DNA from: DSOI01 sp041394885
GTDB lineage: Bacteria > Acidobacteriota > Terriglobia > Bryobacterales > Bryobacteraceae
Direction: 5' to 3'
Assembly: GCA_041394885.1 (NCBI GenBank)
Contig: JAWKHI010000002.1
Span: 62,001-126,000, forward strand
Length of the DNA: 64,000 bases
Numbering within the stretch: position 1 is the stretch's first letter; each line of letters opens with the position of its first letter. The notes under the pieces are model-generated. The model was not told where the DNA came from. It was given only the letters and a program-made list of their open reading frames with translations, and did no database searches. This document shows, one piece after another, positions 51,780-61,059 of this stretch. The position numbers were made by a program, and so were the translations under genes.

Positions 51780-53209
51780 CAGGCGAGCACCTCTTTGACG
51801 ACGCGGGCCGGGGTGACGCCCACCAGCGACTCATCGCGGCCTTCGTAGAAGAACGTGTTCTTGGCGTAGTCGATACCCAGCAGATGCTGTACGGTGGCGT
51901 GGATGTCGGCGTGGCCGAGTGCGAATTCCGGCAGCGCCGCGTAGCCCAGTTCATCGGACGCGCCGTAATCGAACCCGCGCTTGACGCCCGCGCCGGCCAT
52001 CCACATGGAGAAGCCGTAGGGGTTGTGATCGCGGCCGGGGGCGTTGTTGCGCGCCTCGATGGTGGGCAGCCGGCCGAACTCGCCGGACCACACAACGAGG
52101 GTATCGTCCATCATGCCGCGCTGATCGAGATCGGTGAGCAGAGCCGACATGCCCTGATCGATGCGCTGGCACAAGCCCGGCAGTTGTCCGCCGATGTTGG
52201 AGTGCGTGTCCCAGCCGCCGCCGCCGTAAACCTGGACGAAGCGGACGCCGCTTTCCACCAGCCTGCGGGCCATCAGGCAATGACGCCCGAATTCGCCCGA
52301 GCCCTGCTCGTCGACGCCGTAGAGTTTGCGCGTCGCCTCGGTTTCGCCGGACAGGTCCGCCACGCGGAGCGCTTCCACCTGCATGCGCGCGGCGAGCTCA
52401 TAGTTGGCGATGCGTGCTTCCAGATCCTGATCGAGGGGGTGATGAACCTTCTGTTCGCGATTGAGCTGGTTCACCAGACGCAGCAGCCGATTCTGTTCGT
52501 CCGCGCTCATCGATTCGGGCCGCTTGATATTGAAGATGGGCGATTGCTCATCGGCGCGCATCGAGGTGCCGCTAAAGACCGGTGGCAACCAAGCCGAGGA
52601 ATGCGCACGGGCGCCGATGGAAGCGCCTTCGCCCAGAGCGATGTAGGCCGGCAGATTGGCGTTCTCTGTGCCGAGCGCGTAGCTCACCCAGGCGCCGATG
52701 GTGGGGAACCCGGTGAAGCCGCGACCGGTGACGAAGGTGAATTGCGCGGTGGAGTGATCGATGCGATCGGTGCGCATGGATCGTACAAAGCTGACCTTGT
52801 CCACCACCTTCTGGAAATGCGGGAGCAGATTGGAAATCTCACGTCCGCTCTGGCCGCAGCGGGTGAATTCCCAGGGGCTGGCCATGATTTCCTGCGAGCC
52901 GTTCAGTGCGCGGCCCTTGATCTCGAACGGGGCGGGCTTGCCGTTGAACTTGCTTAGAATGGGCTTGGGGTCGAACATGTCGATGGTGGACGGCCCGCCG
53001 CCGATGTAGATGAAGATGACGTTCTTGGCCTTGGGGGCAAAGTGCGGCTTCTTCGGCTCCAGATTGTAGACGGGCAGGGCATTCGCGGCAATGTTGGTCT
53101 CGGCCGCCCGTGCGCGGTCTTCCAGCGCGATCATGGACCCGAGCGCCATTCCGCCGAAGCCGGTGGCCACTTCCCGCAATGCTTGCCGTCTCGAGAGGTA
53201 TCGTTTCAT
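51779..53209 (-). CDS. DUF1501 protein, Tat-exported
   Basis: 476 residues with a Tat-type leader (LSRRQALREVATGFGGMAL). DUF1501 is a sulfatase/alkaline-phosphatase-like fold: VIFIYIGGGPSTIDMFDPKP, MASPWEFTRCGQSGREISNLLPH (split here for length), GRFGRLP-like EFGRLPTIE and the late GRDHNPYGFSMW. The gene is nearly always beside a PSD1 gene in Planctomycetes, Verrucomicrobia and Acidobacteria; function is unproven. It starts 18 bp after the PSD1 stop. Confidence 0.9.
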   Translation of the reverse strand: MKRYLSRRQALREVATGFGGMALGSMIALEDRARAAETNIAANALPVYNLEPKKPHFAPKAKNVIFIYIGGGPSTIDMFDPKPILSKFNGKPAPFEIKGRALNGSQEIMASPWEFTRCGQSGREISNLLPHFQKVVDKVSFVRSMRTDRIDHSTAQFTFVTGRGFTGFPTIGAWVSYALGTENANLPAYIALGEGASIGARAHSSAWLPPVFSGTSMRADEQSPIFNIKRPESMSADEQNRLLRLVNQLNREQKVHHPLDQDLEARIANYELAARMQVEALRVADLSGETEATRKLYGVDEQGSGEFGRHCLMARRLVESGVRFVQVYGGGGWDTHSNIGGQLPGLCQRIDQGMSALLTDLDQRGMMDDTLVVWSGEFGRLPTIEARNNAPGRDHNPYGFSMWMAGAGVKRGFDYGASDELGYAALPEFALGHADIHATVQHLLGIDYAKNTFFYEGRDESLVGVTPARVVKEVLA

Positions 53210-53227
53210 GGATGGTCTCCTGGTCCT

Positions 53228-55780
53228 TTAATACGTGTACAAGAAATCGTTGGCGCCGAAGATCGCCTGGACGAACAGTCGAAGTCCCTCCGACGGATCG
53301 CCCGAGGTGGAAATGGCTTCCTTGCCGAGGGCGCGCTCGCGCTCGGTAGCCGGGCGCGAATAGGCGGCGAGGAAAGCGCGGTCCAGCGCCGCTTCCGGAT
53401 TGCCTCCGGACTGTTCCATCAACTGGTCCGCGAATGCCTTGGTGGTCCGCATGACGAACGGGCTGTTCAGCAGCGCCAGGGACTGGATGGGCAGCGCGGA
53501 ACGGAAACGCTGCGCCTGATTGTCGGCGGTCATGCTTGGCTGATCGAACGCATGTAGGAACGCCACCGGCCGCGTGCGGTGCTGGGAAATATAGATGCTG
53601 CGGCGGTTGGGATCGCCCTTCTCGTCCTCGAGCCATTGCCCGTCGGGTCCGCGCTTGATCGGCTCCTGCCGGCCGTACATCTTTTCGCTAAGCAGGCCGC
53701 TTACCTTGAGCATGGAATCGCGCACGGCTTCGGCTTCGATGCGCAACGGAGGTTTGCGCCACAGCAGGCGGGCAGAGGGGTCCGCTGCCAGTTGCGCCGG
53801 CAATTCGGTCGAGCCTTGCCGGTAGACCTGCGACATCATGATCTGCTTGGTGAGCCATTTCAGGTCCCACCCGTGTTTCTGAAACTGAACGGCCAGATAG
53901 TCCAGCAACTCGGGATGGGTGGGCTTGTCGCCCTGCTTTCCGAAATCGTCCACGGACCGCACGATGCCTTCGCCGAAGTGGAATTGCCAGACACGGTTGA
54001 CGAAGACGCGGGCGGTGAGAGGATGTCCGGGTGAGACCAGCCACTTGGCGAGCGTCAACCGGCGGCCGGTGTGATTCCATTCCGGATGCGCCGTGGGGTC
54101 AGGAAACTGGAACGGCTGATCCGGATTGTCGAGCACGGTGGGTATGCCCGGCTGCACTTCCGCCCCCGGAGCGAGATAGTTGCCGCGCTGAAGAATGTAG
54201 GTGGGCGAGGGCGTCTTAGACACGTCCCAGGCCGCCTCGATGTAGTTGGGATCGATGGCGGACGACATCTTGCGGCGCGCAGCGCGCCGGGCGATAAGTT
54301 CTTCCTTCCACTGGAGCAGTTCCGGGTATCGCTGTTCCAGTTCCTTGTCCGACAGGCCTTCCTTGGACGCGGACCGATCCACTTCGAGATCCGGATCGTT
54401 CTCGATCACCTGACGAATCTGCGCACGCGCGGCCGGGGACATGTCGCCTCCGGATTTGGCGGTGGCGCGGAAGCGCTGGTAGGTGGCTTCCAGCAGATCG
54501 TCCAGCCGGCGAATTGCCTTCGCATCGCTGCTGGTGACATCCTTGATCCAGGCCGCGCGCTGGTCAAGCGGGATGTCCGGGATGATGCGGCCGGGCCAGG
54601 GCCCATAGGACAGATTGGCGGCGAGCCAGTTCTCGGGATCGAACACGGCCTGATAAGAGGCGGTGAGTTTGTAGTAGTCCTTCTGCAGAATCGGGTCGAA
54701 CTTGTGATCGTGGCATTTGGCGCAGCCGATGGTGAGACCGGTTAAGGCGGAAAGCGACGTCTCCATGGATTTTTGGAGCGCGTCGAAATATTTGTCCACT
54801 TCGTAGATGGTCTGGTTGTCGGTGATGTCGGCGGTGGTGCGCAGGAATCCGGTGGCGATGAGCGGCTCCCGCTGCGCCTCGGTGGGTTGGAGCTTGTAAT
54901 CGTAGTTGACGAGTTGATCGCCGGCCAACTGCTCGACGATGAAACGGTCAATCGGTTTGTTGCTGTTGAAGGCGCGAATGACGTAATCGCGGTACTTGTA
55001 GGAAACCTCGCGATCACGGTCACCGGCGTCGCCGCGGGAATCGGAATACCCGGCGACGTCGAGCCAATGACGGCCCCAATGCTCGCCATAGTGAGGGGAA
55101 TCGAGCAGGCGGTCGACGAGATGTTCATAGGCGTCGGGAGACGGATCGTCGAGGAAGGCTTTGGCTTCGGCCGGCGTGGGGGGCAGGCCGGTCAGGCCGA
55201 GGTAGGCGCGGCGGAGGAGATTGAGGCGGCTGGTCTCGCTCTGCATCGTCCATCCCTTCTCTTCCAGCTTGGCCAGAATGAACCGGTCAATCGGCGTACG
55301 CACCTTGCCGGTGTCGGCGGGCTGGGGCAGGGCCGGCTCAACGGGCGTCTGGAACGACCACCACTTCCGTGCCTCGGGCGTGATCAGCCGCGCCTCGCGC
55401 TCGGCCTGCTGCGAATCGATGGCGCCCTTGGGAAAGCGGCCCTGCTCGATGTAGGCGTGCAGGGTCTGCTTCTGCGCCTTGGTGAGCGTGCCGCCCATGG
55501 GCATCTTGCCGGATTCGATCATGATCCACATCAGGCTGTTGGCCGGCTTGCCCGGTGCGAGCGCAGGGCCGCTGCCGCCGCCGGCCATCAGACCCGCGAA
55601 GGTGGAAAGATCCAGTCCGCCCATCTTTTTCTCAGGACTATGGCACTGATTGCACTTCTTGTTCAGGATCGGCAGCACCTCATCCTTGAACAAGGGAGCA
55701 CGCTGTCCGTAGGCTGCGTGAAACGGGAGAGAGCAAACAATGACTAACGAACCGATGGATACACGAATAGCAGCTACCAT
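53228..55780 (-). CDS. PSD1 / planctomycete cytochrome c-type protein (DUF1549-DUF1553)
   Basis: 850 residues with a signal peptide (SLVIVCSLPFHAAYG). The N-terminal heme motif CNQCH and the following KMGGLDLSTF define the planctomycete cytochrome c domain. DUF1549 follows (TPIDRFILAKLEEKGW, AYLGLTGLPPTPAE, GRHWLDVAGYSDS) with a second CAKCHDHKFDPI motif, then DUF1553 (LTLAKWLVSPGHPLTARVFVNR and LLWRKPPLRIEAEAVRDS). Likely a secreted redox protein paired with DUF1501, thought to help process complex sugars. It follows the oligogalacturonate-lyase-like gene by 54 bp. Confidence 0.93.
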   Translation of the reverse strand: MVAAIRVSIGSLVIVCSLPFHAAYGQRAPLFKDEVLPILNKKCNQCHSPEKKMGGLDLSTFAGLMAGGGSGPALAPGKPANSLMWIMIESGKMPMGGTLTKAQKQTLHAYIEQGRFPKGAIDSQQAEREARLITPEARKWWSFQTPVEPALPQPADTGKVRTPIDRFILAKLEEKGWTMQSETSRLNLLRRAYLGLTGLPPTPAEAKAFLDDPSPDAYEHLVDRLLDSPHYGEHWGRHWLDVAGYSDSRGDAGDRDREVSYKYRDYVIRAFNSNKPIDRFIVEQLAGDQLVNYDYKLQPTEAQREPLIATGFLRTTADITDNQTIYEVDKYFDALQKSMETSLSALTGLTIGCAKCHDHKFDPILQKDYYKLTASYQAVFDPENWLAANLSYGPWPGRIIPDIPLDQRAAWIKDVTSSDAKAIRRLDDLLEATYQRFRATAKSGGDMSPAARAQIRQVIENDPDLEVDRSASKEGLSDKELEQRYPELLQWKEELIARRAARRKMSSAIDPNYIEAAWDVSKTPSPTYILQRGNYLAPGAEVQPGIPTVLDNPDQPFQFPDPTAHPEWNHTGRRLTLAKWLVSPGHPLTARVFVNRVWQFHFGEGIVRSVDDFGKQGDKPTHPELLDYLAVQFQKHGWDLKWLTKQIMMSQVYRQGSTELPAQLAADPSARLLWRKPPLRIEAEAVRDSMLKVSGLLSEKMYGRQEPIKRGPDGQWLEDEKGDPNRRSIYISQHRTRPVAFLHAFDQPSMTADNQAQRFRSALPIQSLALLNSPFVMRTTKAFADQLMEQSGGNPEAALDRAFLAAYSRPATERERALGKEAISTSGDPSEGLRLFVQAIFGANDFLYTY

Positions 55781-55834
55781 GCTGCAACATTAATATCACA
55801 CAGAGACGCGGGTGGCAATCGCCGCTACATGCTT

Positions 55835-57076
55835 TTACGGATTGGCTTTGGCGACTTCAACGGCGAACACGTAGGTGTCGCCGAACATGTTGGACCGGAA
55901 CACCACCCACTTCTGATCCGGCGTGAAGCTGACGTTCGGCTCCAGGCGGTACTGATGCTTCGCCATGTTGACCAGGCGCTCGGCGCGCAGCACCCCGGGA
56001 CGGACAAGACTCTTGTCGTCCAGTCCGCGATTGGCGATGAGTTCGGGACGGAACAGATAAATCCACCGGCCGTCGGGCGCGCGGGCCACCTGGCCGGGGT
56101 CGCCGCCGTCACCGGCGAACAGCGTACCGTCGCGGGTGACGTTAAAGTGGATGGACCATTCATCGCGCTGCAAATGATAGCGTGTCCGCTCGCCGGTTTC
56201 GGTGTCATAACCGGCCAGCCAGAAGTCTTCGCCGCGCGGTGTTTGCAGATCGTACCAGACCGTCTTGCCGTCGGCGCTCCAGAATTCATGCCCCCAGATC
56301 TCCATGGCCATGGTGCGGGAGTGGATCTTGACGGGCGAGCCGCCAGAGGTGCGCAGCAGCCAGATACGGTCCACTTTGTGCCATGGCCCTTCGTGGCAGA
56401 ACATGAGCAGCGACGGGTCCGTGGGCGAAAACAGCGGGTGATTGAGCCAGTTGTTGTCGCGATGAATGGTCTTCACCGCGCCGGTGCGGACATTCATGGT
56501 GAACAGACCCATGGGCAGATGGGCGGCCCAGCGCTCCTCCATCATCTGGCCCTTGTTGCGCGGTTGATCGAGCGGGTGTCCCTGCTGCTGCGGCGTGCCG
56601 CCGGTGGGGCGCGCGGGACGCGCGTTGTTGTAATCGCGGCCGTCGCCCTCAATGGTTCCGGCGAGCAGCGTCTCGTCGGCGTTGACCGTGGAGATCGATC
56701 CGCGCGCGGGGAGATCGGCGATTTTGGCGGACTGACCGGAATCGGCGTCGGTCCACCAGGCGGCCCCGTCGCGGATGTAGAAAATCTTCTGGGTGCGGCG
56801 GCCAGCGTCGATCATGCGGACGCGTCCGGAAACGATTTGCCGCGCGGCCTTGGTCTCGAGGTCGAGCACGGAGATGCCATCCGCGGTGGTGTAGACCAGC
56901 TTTCGGCCGTCGGCGGTGTAGCCGTTCTGATTGAAGTAAAGGCTGGCGCTTCCTTTCTCGCGCGTGAGGCGGACCACGCGATGTCCGGTGTCGGGGTCGA
57001 TCCAGGACCCCGGCGGATCGGCCGCGGCCGCGAGGATGGCTGTGGCAAGCAGGGCGGGGAACACACGGTGTCGCAT
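55835..57076 (-). CDS. Oligogalacturonate lyase-like (PL22 type) secreted beta-propeller
   Basis: 413 residues with a signal peptide (VFPALLATAILAAAA). WD40/TolB-like blades carry the PL22 hallmarks NHPLFSPTDPSLLMFCHEGPW, IWLLRTSG and EIWGHEFWSADGKTVWYDLQTP, where the His and Gln residues bind the metal and abstract the proton in oligogalacturonate lyases. It would cleave short pectin oligosaccharides in the periplasm; the specificity is inferred from the motifs only. It leads the run PL22-PSD1-DUF1501-isomerase-methyltransferase. Confidence 0.82.
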   Translation of the reverse strand: MRHRVFPALLATAILAAAADPPGSWIDPDTGHRVVRLTREKGSASLYFNQNGYTADGRKLVYTTADGISVLDLETKAARQIVSGRVRMIDAGRRTQKIFYIRDGAAWWTDADSGQSAKIADLPARGSISTVNADETLLAGTIEGDGRDYNNARPARPTGGTPQQQGHPLDQPRNKGQMMEERWAAHLPMGLFTMNVRTGAVKTIHRDNNWLNHPLFSPTDPSLLMFCHEGPWHKVDRIWLLRTSGGSPVKIHSRTMAMEIWGHEFWSADGKTVWYDLQTPRGEDFWLAGYDTETGERTRYHLQRDEWSIHFNVTRDGTLFAGDGGDPGQVARAPDGRWIYLFRPELIANRGLDDKSLVRPGVLRAERLVNMAKHQYRLEPNVSFTPDQKWVVFRSNMFGDTYVFAVEVAKANP

Positions 57077-57160
57077 CGGGTGAGGGCCTGTTAGCCTGAA
57101 TTATGCCACGCCCGGCGCGTGGCGACTGGAACAGTAGAGAATAGATGGCTGAGGCTTCCC

Positions 57161-58190
57161 ATGAAAAGCATCCTTCTCGCTCTCACCCTCGCCGCGCCGG
57201 CGTTTGCCCTGGACGCCTGCAAGGGAGAAGTGAAAATATTCCAGTTTCCCCCGGCGCTCATGCCTCATATCGACGGCAAGACCGATGACTGGAAAATTGC
57301 CGGAGAGCCGTACACCTATCGCAACGACAAGCTTCACGGCGCCGCCTGCGGGCATCCGCGAGGCGTGGACAGGATCTCGACGTCTCCGGTGAAGGTCGGC
57401 TGGGTCAAGGGATTGAACGTACCACTTCTACCGAAGCCTACGACGATTACTGGGACTTTATTCTGTATTCCGACAACCGTCCTTATCAGAACGACATATT
57501 CGAAATCCCGTGGATGCGGACCTGTCGGGCGGGCCCTTCATCGCCAACCCGCAGATCAAGGATCCGGTGGAGGACCATCTCCGCTTCGCCGGCGCGCACG
57601 CGCAGAACTATCACATCTTTACGCCGCCGATTCACAACCAGTGGTGCATGGTGTGGGGCGCGAATCCGTGGATTGCCGAGTTCCCGTGGGCGCACTCGGC
57701 CTATGACTACAGCTTCAAGCATGCCGAGAGCGGCAAGCTCGTGCTCGAGTTCTGGATCACTCCGTTTGACTACGCTCCCAATGACGGCCCGGCCCGCGCA
57801 GTGACGTCGAAGCTCGTGGAGAATCAGTTGATCGGGCTCTCCTGGGCCGTGCTGGATTTCGACCGCGGTGCGAAGAAAGCGGCGGGGAATTGCACTTTGT
57901 CTTCCGACCCTGTGAGCGTGAAAGACGGATCGGCTCTGTGCGCCGCGCGCCTGATGCCGCTGGAGGAACGATTCCTCCCCGCCATCGAAGCGAAGTTCAG
58001 CTTTCAGGTGATCGACCCCGCACGGCGGCTGGTCTACTTCAAGGACGAGTCCATCGGCGACGTGACTAAGTGGACGTGGCATTTCGGCGATGGGACCACG
58101 TCGCAGGAGCGCAGCCCGGTGCACCAGTACGCCAAGCCTTCGATCCGCACCAACGTGTTGGCCCGGTGGGAGCCCCAAGGGCACGTCGCG
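57161..58190 (+). pseudogene. CBM9-like / PKD-domain secreted protein, frameshifted and 3'-truncated
   Basis: Signal peptide (SILLALTLAAPAFAL) and a CBM9-like start (FPPALMPHIDGKTDDWKI, KVGWVKGLN) are read from ATG 57161 to about 57420. The next part (TEAYDDYWDFILYSDNRP) is in another frame to about 57504. The rest (VDADLSGGPFIANPQ, then the PKD motif FGDGTTSQERSPVHQYAKP) is in the third frame. Both shifts equal single-base deletions. Similarity ends at about 58160-58190, exactly where an antisense Fic gene begins, so the 3' end is lost. Family function is unknown, probably carbohydrate binding. Confidence 0.8.
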
Positions 58191-59167
58191 TTACTCTCGG
58201 CATTGGGAAGTGAGCGTGCCGTAGGGGTTTTGCAGGATTGCCGTTTCCCGGAAGCCGTTGAGCAGGCGCTTAATAAAACTCCGCTGAGGGTCGTGGAACG
58301 CCGCGTCCTTGCAGCGATTCCAGAACCGCTTCTTGTCCGGCAAAGCCGGCTTCCCCGCGCGACGTCGATGGCGCAGCCAAGGCAGCGGAACCATGCAATC
58401 CACAGGGTCACGTTTAGCGTACCTTTCTGCGCGCGTTCGAGGATGTTGTAGTAGTCACCGCGCTCCAGCCTGATCTGCGCTGACATGCTGTCGAAGTGTT
58501 GCGGGCTATGCTCCGAGCGTGCCAGGGCCATATCCGCGATGGCGCGCGCGATGCGCCCGTTGCCATCGTCGAACGGGTGAATGGTAACAAACCAGAGATG
58601 TGCAAGAGCTGCCACGAGGACTTGATCGACCGGCTTGTCGCTTTCAAACCAGAGTTCATCTCCCGGTCAAGAAGCCCCGCCTTCGGTGCTTCGGAGTGGA
58701 CGCGTTCTTTTCCCAGGGGGCTGGACGCCATCTGCATCGGCCCTGTTTTTTTCATCACGCCAGCCGCCCACCGTGATGGCGCTCCTCTGCGGCCGCCGGA
58801 AACAGCGAGGCATGCCGGTCCAAGTCTAGTGGCCGTCAGCGGCTGGTCATGGCGGCGGGACGCGTAGAGCATCATTTCGACGACGGTTTCAACATCCCGG
58901 TCCGCCCACTTCGATGGGCCAATATCCATGCCTAGGCGGCGCGACGAGGCGCACCTGTTCGGCATCGAGTTTCTCGACTTCGATTTCGCTACTGTTGAGA
59001 ACATCCTCATGTGAGCGTTCCGGTATTGCTGCCCCGCTGGAAGTCAAGCCCGGCACTTCTGTTGGGGATCAGCCGAGTTTGCCGTTCACGCACGGAGGCG
59101 AGGGGGCGGCGAATGCTTCGGCGCTCCAGTGGAACTTCGGCCAGTCGGCTAGCTCGTGGATATACAT
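58191..59167 (-). pseudogene. Fic-family protein (DUF4172-Fic), degraded by several frameshifts
   Basis: Pieces in all three minus frames line up with one DUF4172-Fic protein: ELADWPKFHWSAEAFAAP from ATG 59167, VLNSSEIEVEKLDAEQVR, RRLGMDIGPSKWADRD and VETVVEMML, GPMQMASSPLGKERVHSEAP, LAHLWFVTIHPFDDGNGRIARAIADM (the AMP-transfer motif HPFxxGNGR is intact), and KKRFWNRCKDAAFHD. The autoinhibitory SxxxEG motif reads SSEIEV. About 45 C-terminal residues are missing where the gene abuts the PKD pseudogene. Fic proteins AMPylate targets; this copy cannot be functional as read. Confidence 0.8.
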
Positions 59168-59188
59168 TCTCCCCACCCTATGGGGTGT

Positions 59189-59700
59189 TTATAGCCCACG
59201 ATCTACAGGCCTGTCCAGATATTCTCCCGCGCTCATGGCGGCCCCGAGCATGAAGGTCTCGGGAATAGGCTTGTAGGCGTCGATCAGGACGAAGTGATCG
59301 GACCGGCAATGCCGCTCGCAGATGTTCAGGATTTCCTCTTCTGAGGTGCCGGCTGGCAGGTCCATGGGAGTGACCATTCGCTTCTCTTCGGATAGCGGCT
59401 TGGAGTAGCCAAGTTTTTGGTCCCAAGTGCCCGCCAGCCAGTTCGCCGCCAATGCCGCCGGCAGCGATCCGCCGATCACGAATCCGAAATACCGCCGTCC
59501 CGCCAACCCATCGTCGCCGGCGATCCGATCCGGTCGAGCCTTGCAACCACCGAAGCCGCATCCGCCGGCTCCTCCGACAATGGCTCACGCAATTCTGACA
59601 GCCCCGCCAATGCTTTCGAGTCCGGCGCTACGCCCCGCTCGTCCAGAGTCTCCAGATAACGCGTGGCCAACTCCGCCGTTTGGTTCAGCAAACCTCGCAT
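59189..59700 (-). pseudogene. PLP-dependent decarboxylase N-terminal fragment fused to an unknown segment
   Basis: From ATG 59700 the first frame gives TRYLETLDERGVAP, LREPLSEEPADAASV and RIGSPATM, and after a single-base deletion near 59510 the next frame gives GRRYFGFVIGGSLPAALAAN and WLAGTWDQ: the N-terminal 95 residues of an aromatic-amino-acid/glutamate decarboxylase-type enzyme. At about 59417 similarity stops and an unrelated 75-residue tail follows (MVTPMDLPAGTSEEEIL, FVLIDAYKPIPETFMLGAA), ending at 59189. The tail could be a separate small gene from ATG 59377 (62 residues) standing 21 bp before fic. The PLP lysine region is absent. Confidence 0.65.
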
Positions 59701-59754
59701 CCCTTCGATGCTAGCAATCGGCCCGCGAGTCTTCCACGGCGCGCCTCCGGCCGG

Positions 59755-60735
59755 CTAAAAACCCATGGCGCGATTCAAAAACATAAATCCGTTCCGGTAG
59801 GCCGCGTCCACCGCCGTCTTGTCGCCCCCACTGAGTCCGTGTTCGGCGCCGGGGATCGAGATCAACTCATGCCGAACGTCATGCTTGGCAAACTCCGCGG
59901 CCATTAGCGTCGATTGCTCGTACGGGACATCCGTGTCGGCGGTCCCATGGATCAACACCGTGGGCGGATAGTCTCTCGTGACATTCTTCACTGGCATGTA
60001 GGGGTAAAAGTTCCGCTCCTCCCGCTTCGGATCCCAGCCCGAAACCGCCGCCGGCCACGTGCCGTTCTGCCGGCAGTGCCGATAGAATGCGCCGCCATCG
60101 CCCTTACGGTCCCGCGAGTCCGAGACCACGGGACCGCTCACCTGCCGGTAGGCTTCCTCGCGTGTCACCTTGATCCCCTGATGCCTCGCGTGCGGACTCG
60201 GGGTGCTGTACCAATCTCCCACCAGGTCGCCGTATCCCCACAACGACAGCAGCACCGTTGGACGTGGATTCACTCGATACCCTGTGACCAGCGTCAGAAA
60301 CCCGCCCGCCGATCCTCCCGCCACTGCGACCCGCTTTGGGTCGACGCGAAAAAGGCGCGGGCCGTCCCGCCGCACCCACGCGAAAGCATCCTCAATGTCG
60401 CGAACGATTTCGGGAAGCTGCGTCTCCGGGGCCAGCCGATAGTCGATCGAAACCAGTACAGAGTCCGTCTCCAGCGCCCAACGTTTAACCGGAGCGCTGA
60501 TCCCCGCCCGATTGCCGTTAATCAGTGCGCCGCCGTGGATCCAGACCACCACCGGGCGCGTCCTGGAATCGCTCCCGCCGGGCCGATACACGTCGGCTTT
60601 GATTTGGTGGCCACCGGTTGTTGTCTTGTAAACATGGGTGGTTGGTTCGGAGTCGGCGGCAAGAGCGGCGCTCGCACAGCCAGCAAACAGAAGGGTACGG
60701 CGATCGATTCGGCTGGACATCATGCTCATCATCAT
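59755..60735 (-). CDS. Tat-exported alpha/beta-hydrolase (acetylesterase-like)
   Basis: 326 residues with a Tat-like leader (DRRTLLFAGCASAALA) whose LFAGC could also be a lipobox. The hormone-sensitive-lipase-like esterase motifs are present: oxyanion WIHGGAL, YRLAPE, nucleophile elbow VAGGSAGGFL, the acid in HGTADTDVPYE and His in PGAEHGLSGG. Typical substrates are acetylated sugars or short esters. It starts among clustered ATGs (60720-60735). It lies 12 bp after the RTAGN-motif gene on the same strand, so it may belong to that operon. Confidence 0.85.
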   Translation of the reverse strand: MMMSMMSSRIDRRTLLFAGCASAALAADSEPTTHVYKTTTGGHQIKADVYRPGGSDSRTRPVVVWIHGGALINGNRAGISAPVKRWALETDSVLVSIDYRLAPETQLPEIVRDIEDAFAWVRRDGPRLFRVDPKRVAVAGGSAGGFLTLVTGYRVNPRPTVLLSLWGYGDLVGDWYSTPSPHARHQGIKVTREEAYRQVSGPVVSDSRDRKGDGGAFYRHCRQNGTWPAAVSGWDPKREERNFYPYMPVKNVTRDYPPTVLIHGTADTDVPYEQSTLMAAEFAKHDVRHELISIPGAEHGLSGGDKTAVDAAYRNGFMFLNRAMGF

Positions 60736-60747
60736 CGATCGCGCCGG

Positions 60748-61059
60748 CTATCGCAACGGTCGCTTTCGGACGAAGAGTCGATACACGGTGGACAGGCCGG
60801 CCTCGAGCCACGGCGTTCTTCGCCCGGACTCCGGCGGCTGAACCGGAACTTCGGCGGGCTCAGGTTCCGGTTTGGGTGCGCCCGCAGCTGGACGGGAATG
60901 CGCACCTAATAACTTCGAGACCTGATGATTGCCCGCTGTCCTTTGCAGCTCGAGTAGAAACGGGGCCGTGAAGGCCCTTCCCGGTTGCGGCGTGGCCCGC
61001 CACGGTGGTCCGGTTACTTTTCTTGGTTCTGCGTCCATGGGAAGGTTAGTGAGGTTCAT
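60748..61059 (-). CDS. Small RTAGN-motif protein (eCIS-associated type)
   Basis: 103 residues from ATG 61059 (or 96 from ATG 61038). The segment LLELQRTAGNHQVSKLLGA matches the LQRTAGN motif that recurs at the N-terminus of cargo and accessory proteins of extracellular contractile injection systems and beside DUF4157 domains. The rest is Pro/Glu-rich (PKPEPEPAEVPVQPPE) and ends in a basic helix. It overlaps the Lgt-like gene by 14 nt. Whether it is a truncated cargo, an adaptor or a loading tag is not known. Confidence 0.6.
   Translation of the reverse strand: MNLTNLPMDAEPRKVTGPPWRATPQPGRAFTAPFLLELQRTAGNHQVSKLLGAHSRPAAGAPKPEPEPAEVPVQPPESGRRTPWLEAGLSTVYRLFVRKRPLR

Noticed and set aside
58034..58615. 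Continuous minus-strand frame crossing the PKD/Fic junction
   Set aside because: Only its first third is Fic. The rest is out of frame and then antisense to the PKD gene, so it is not one protein.
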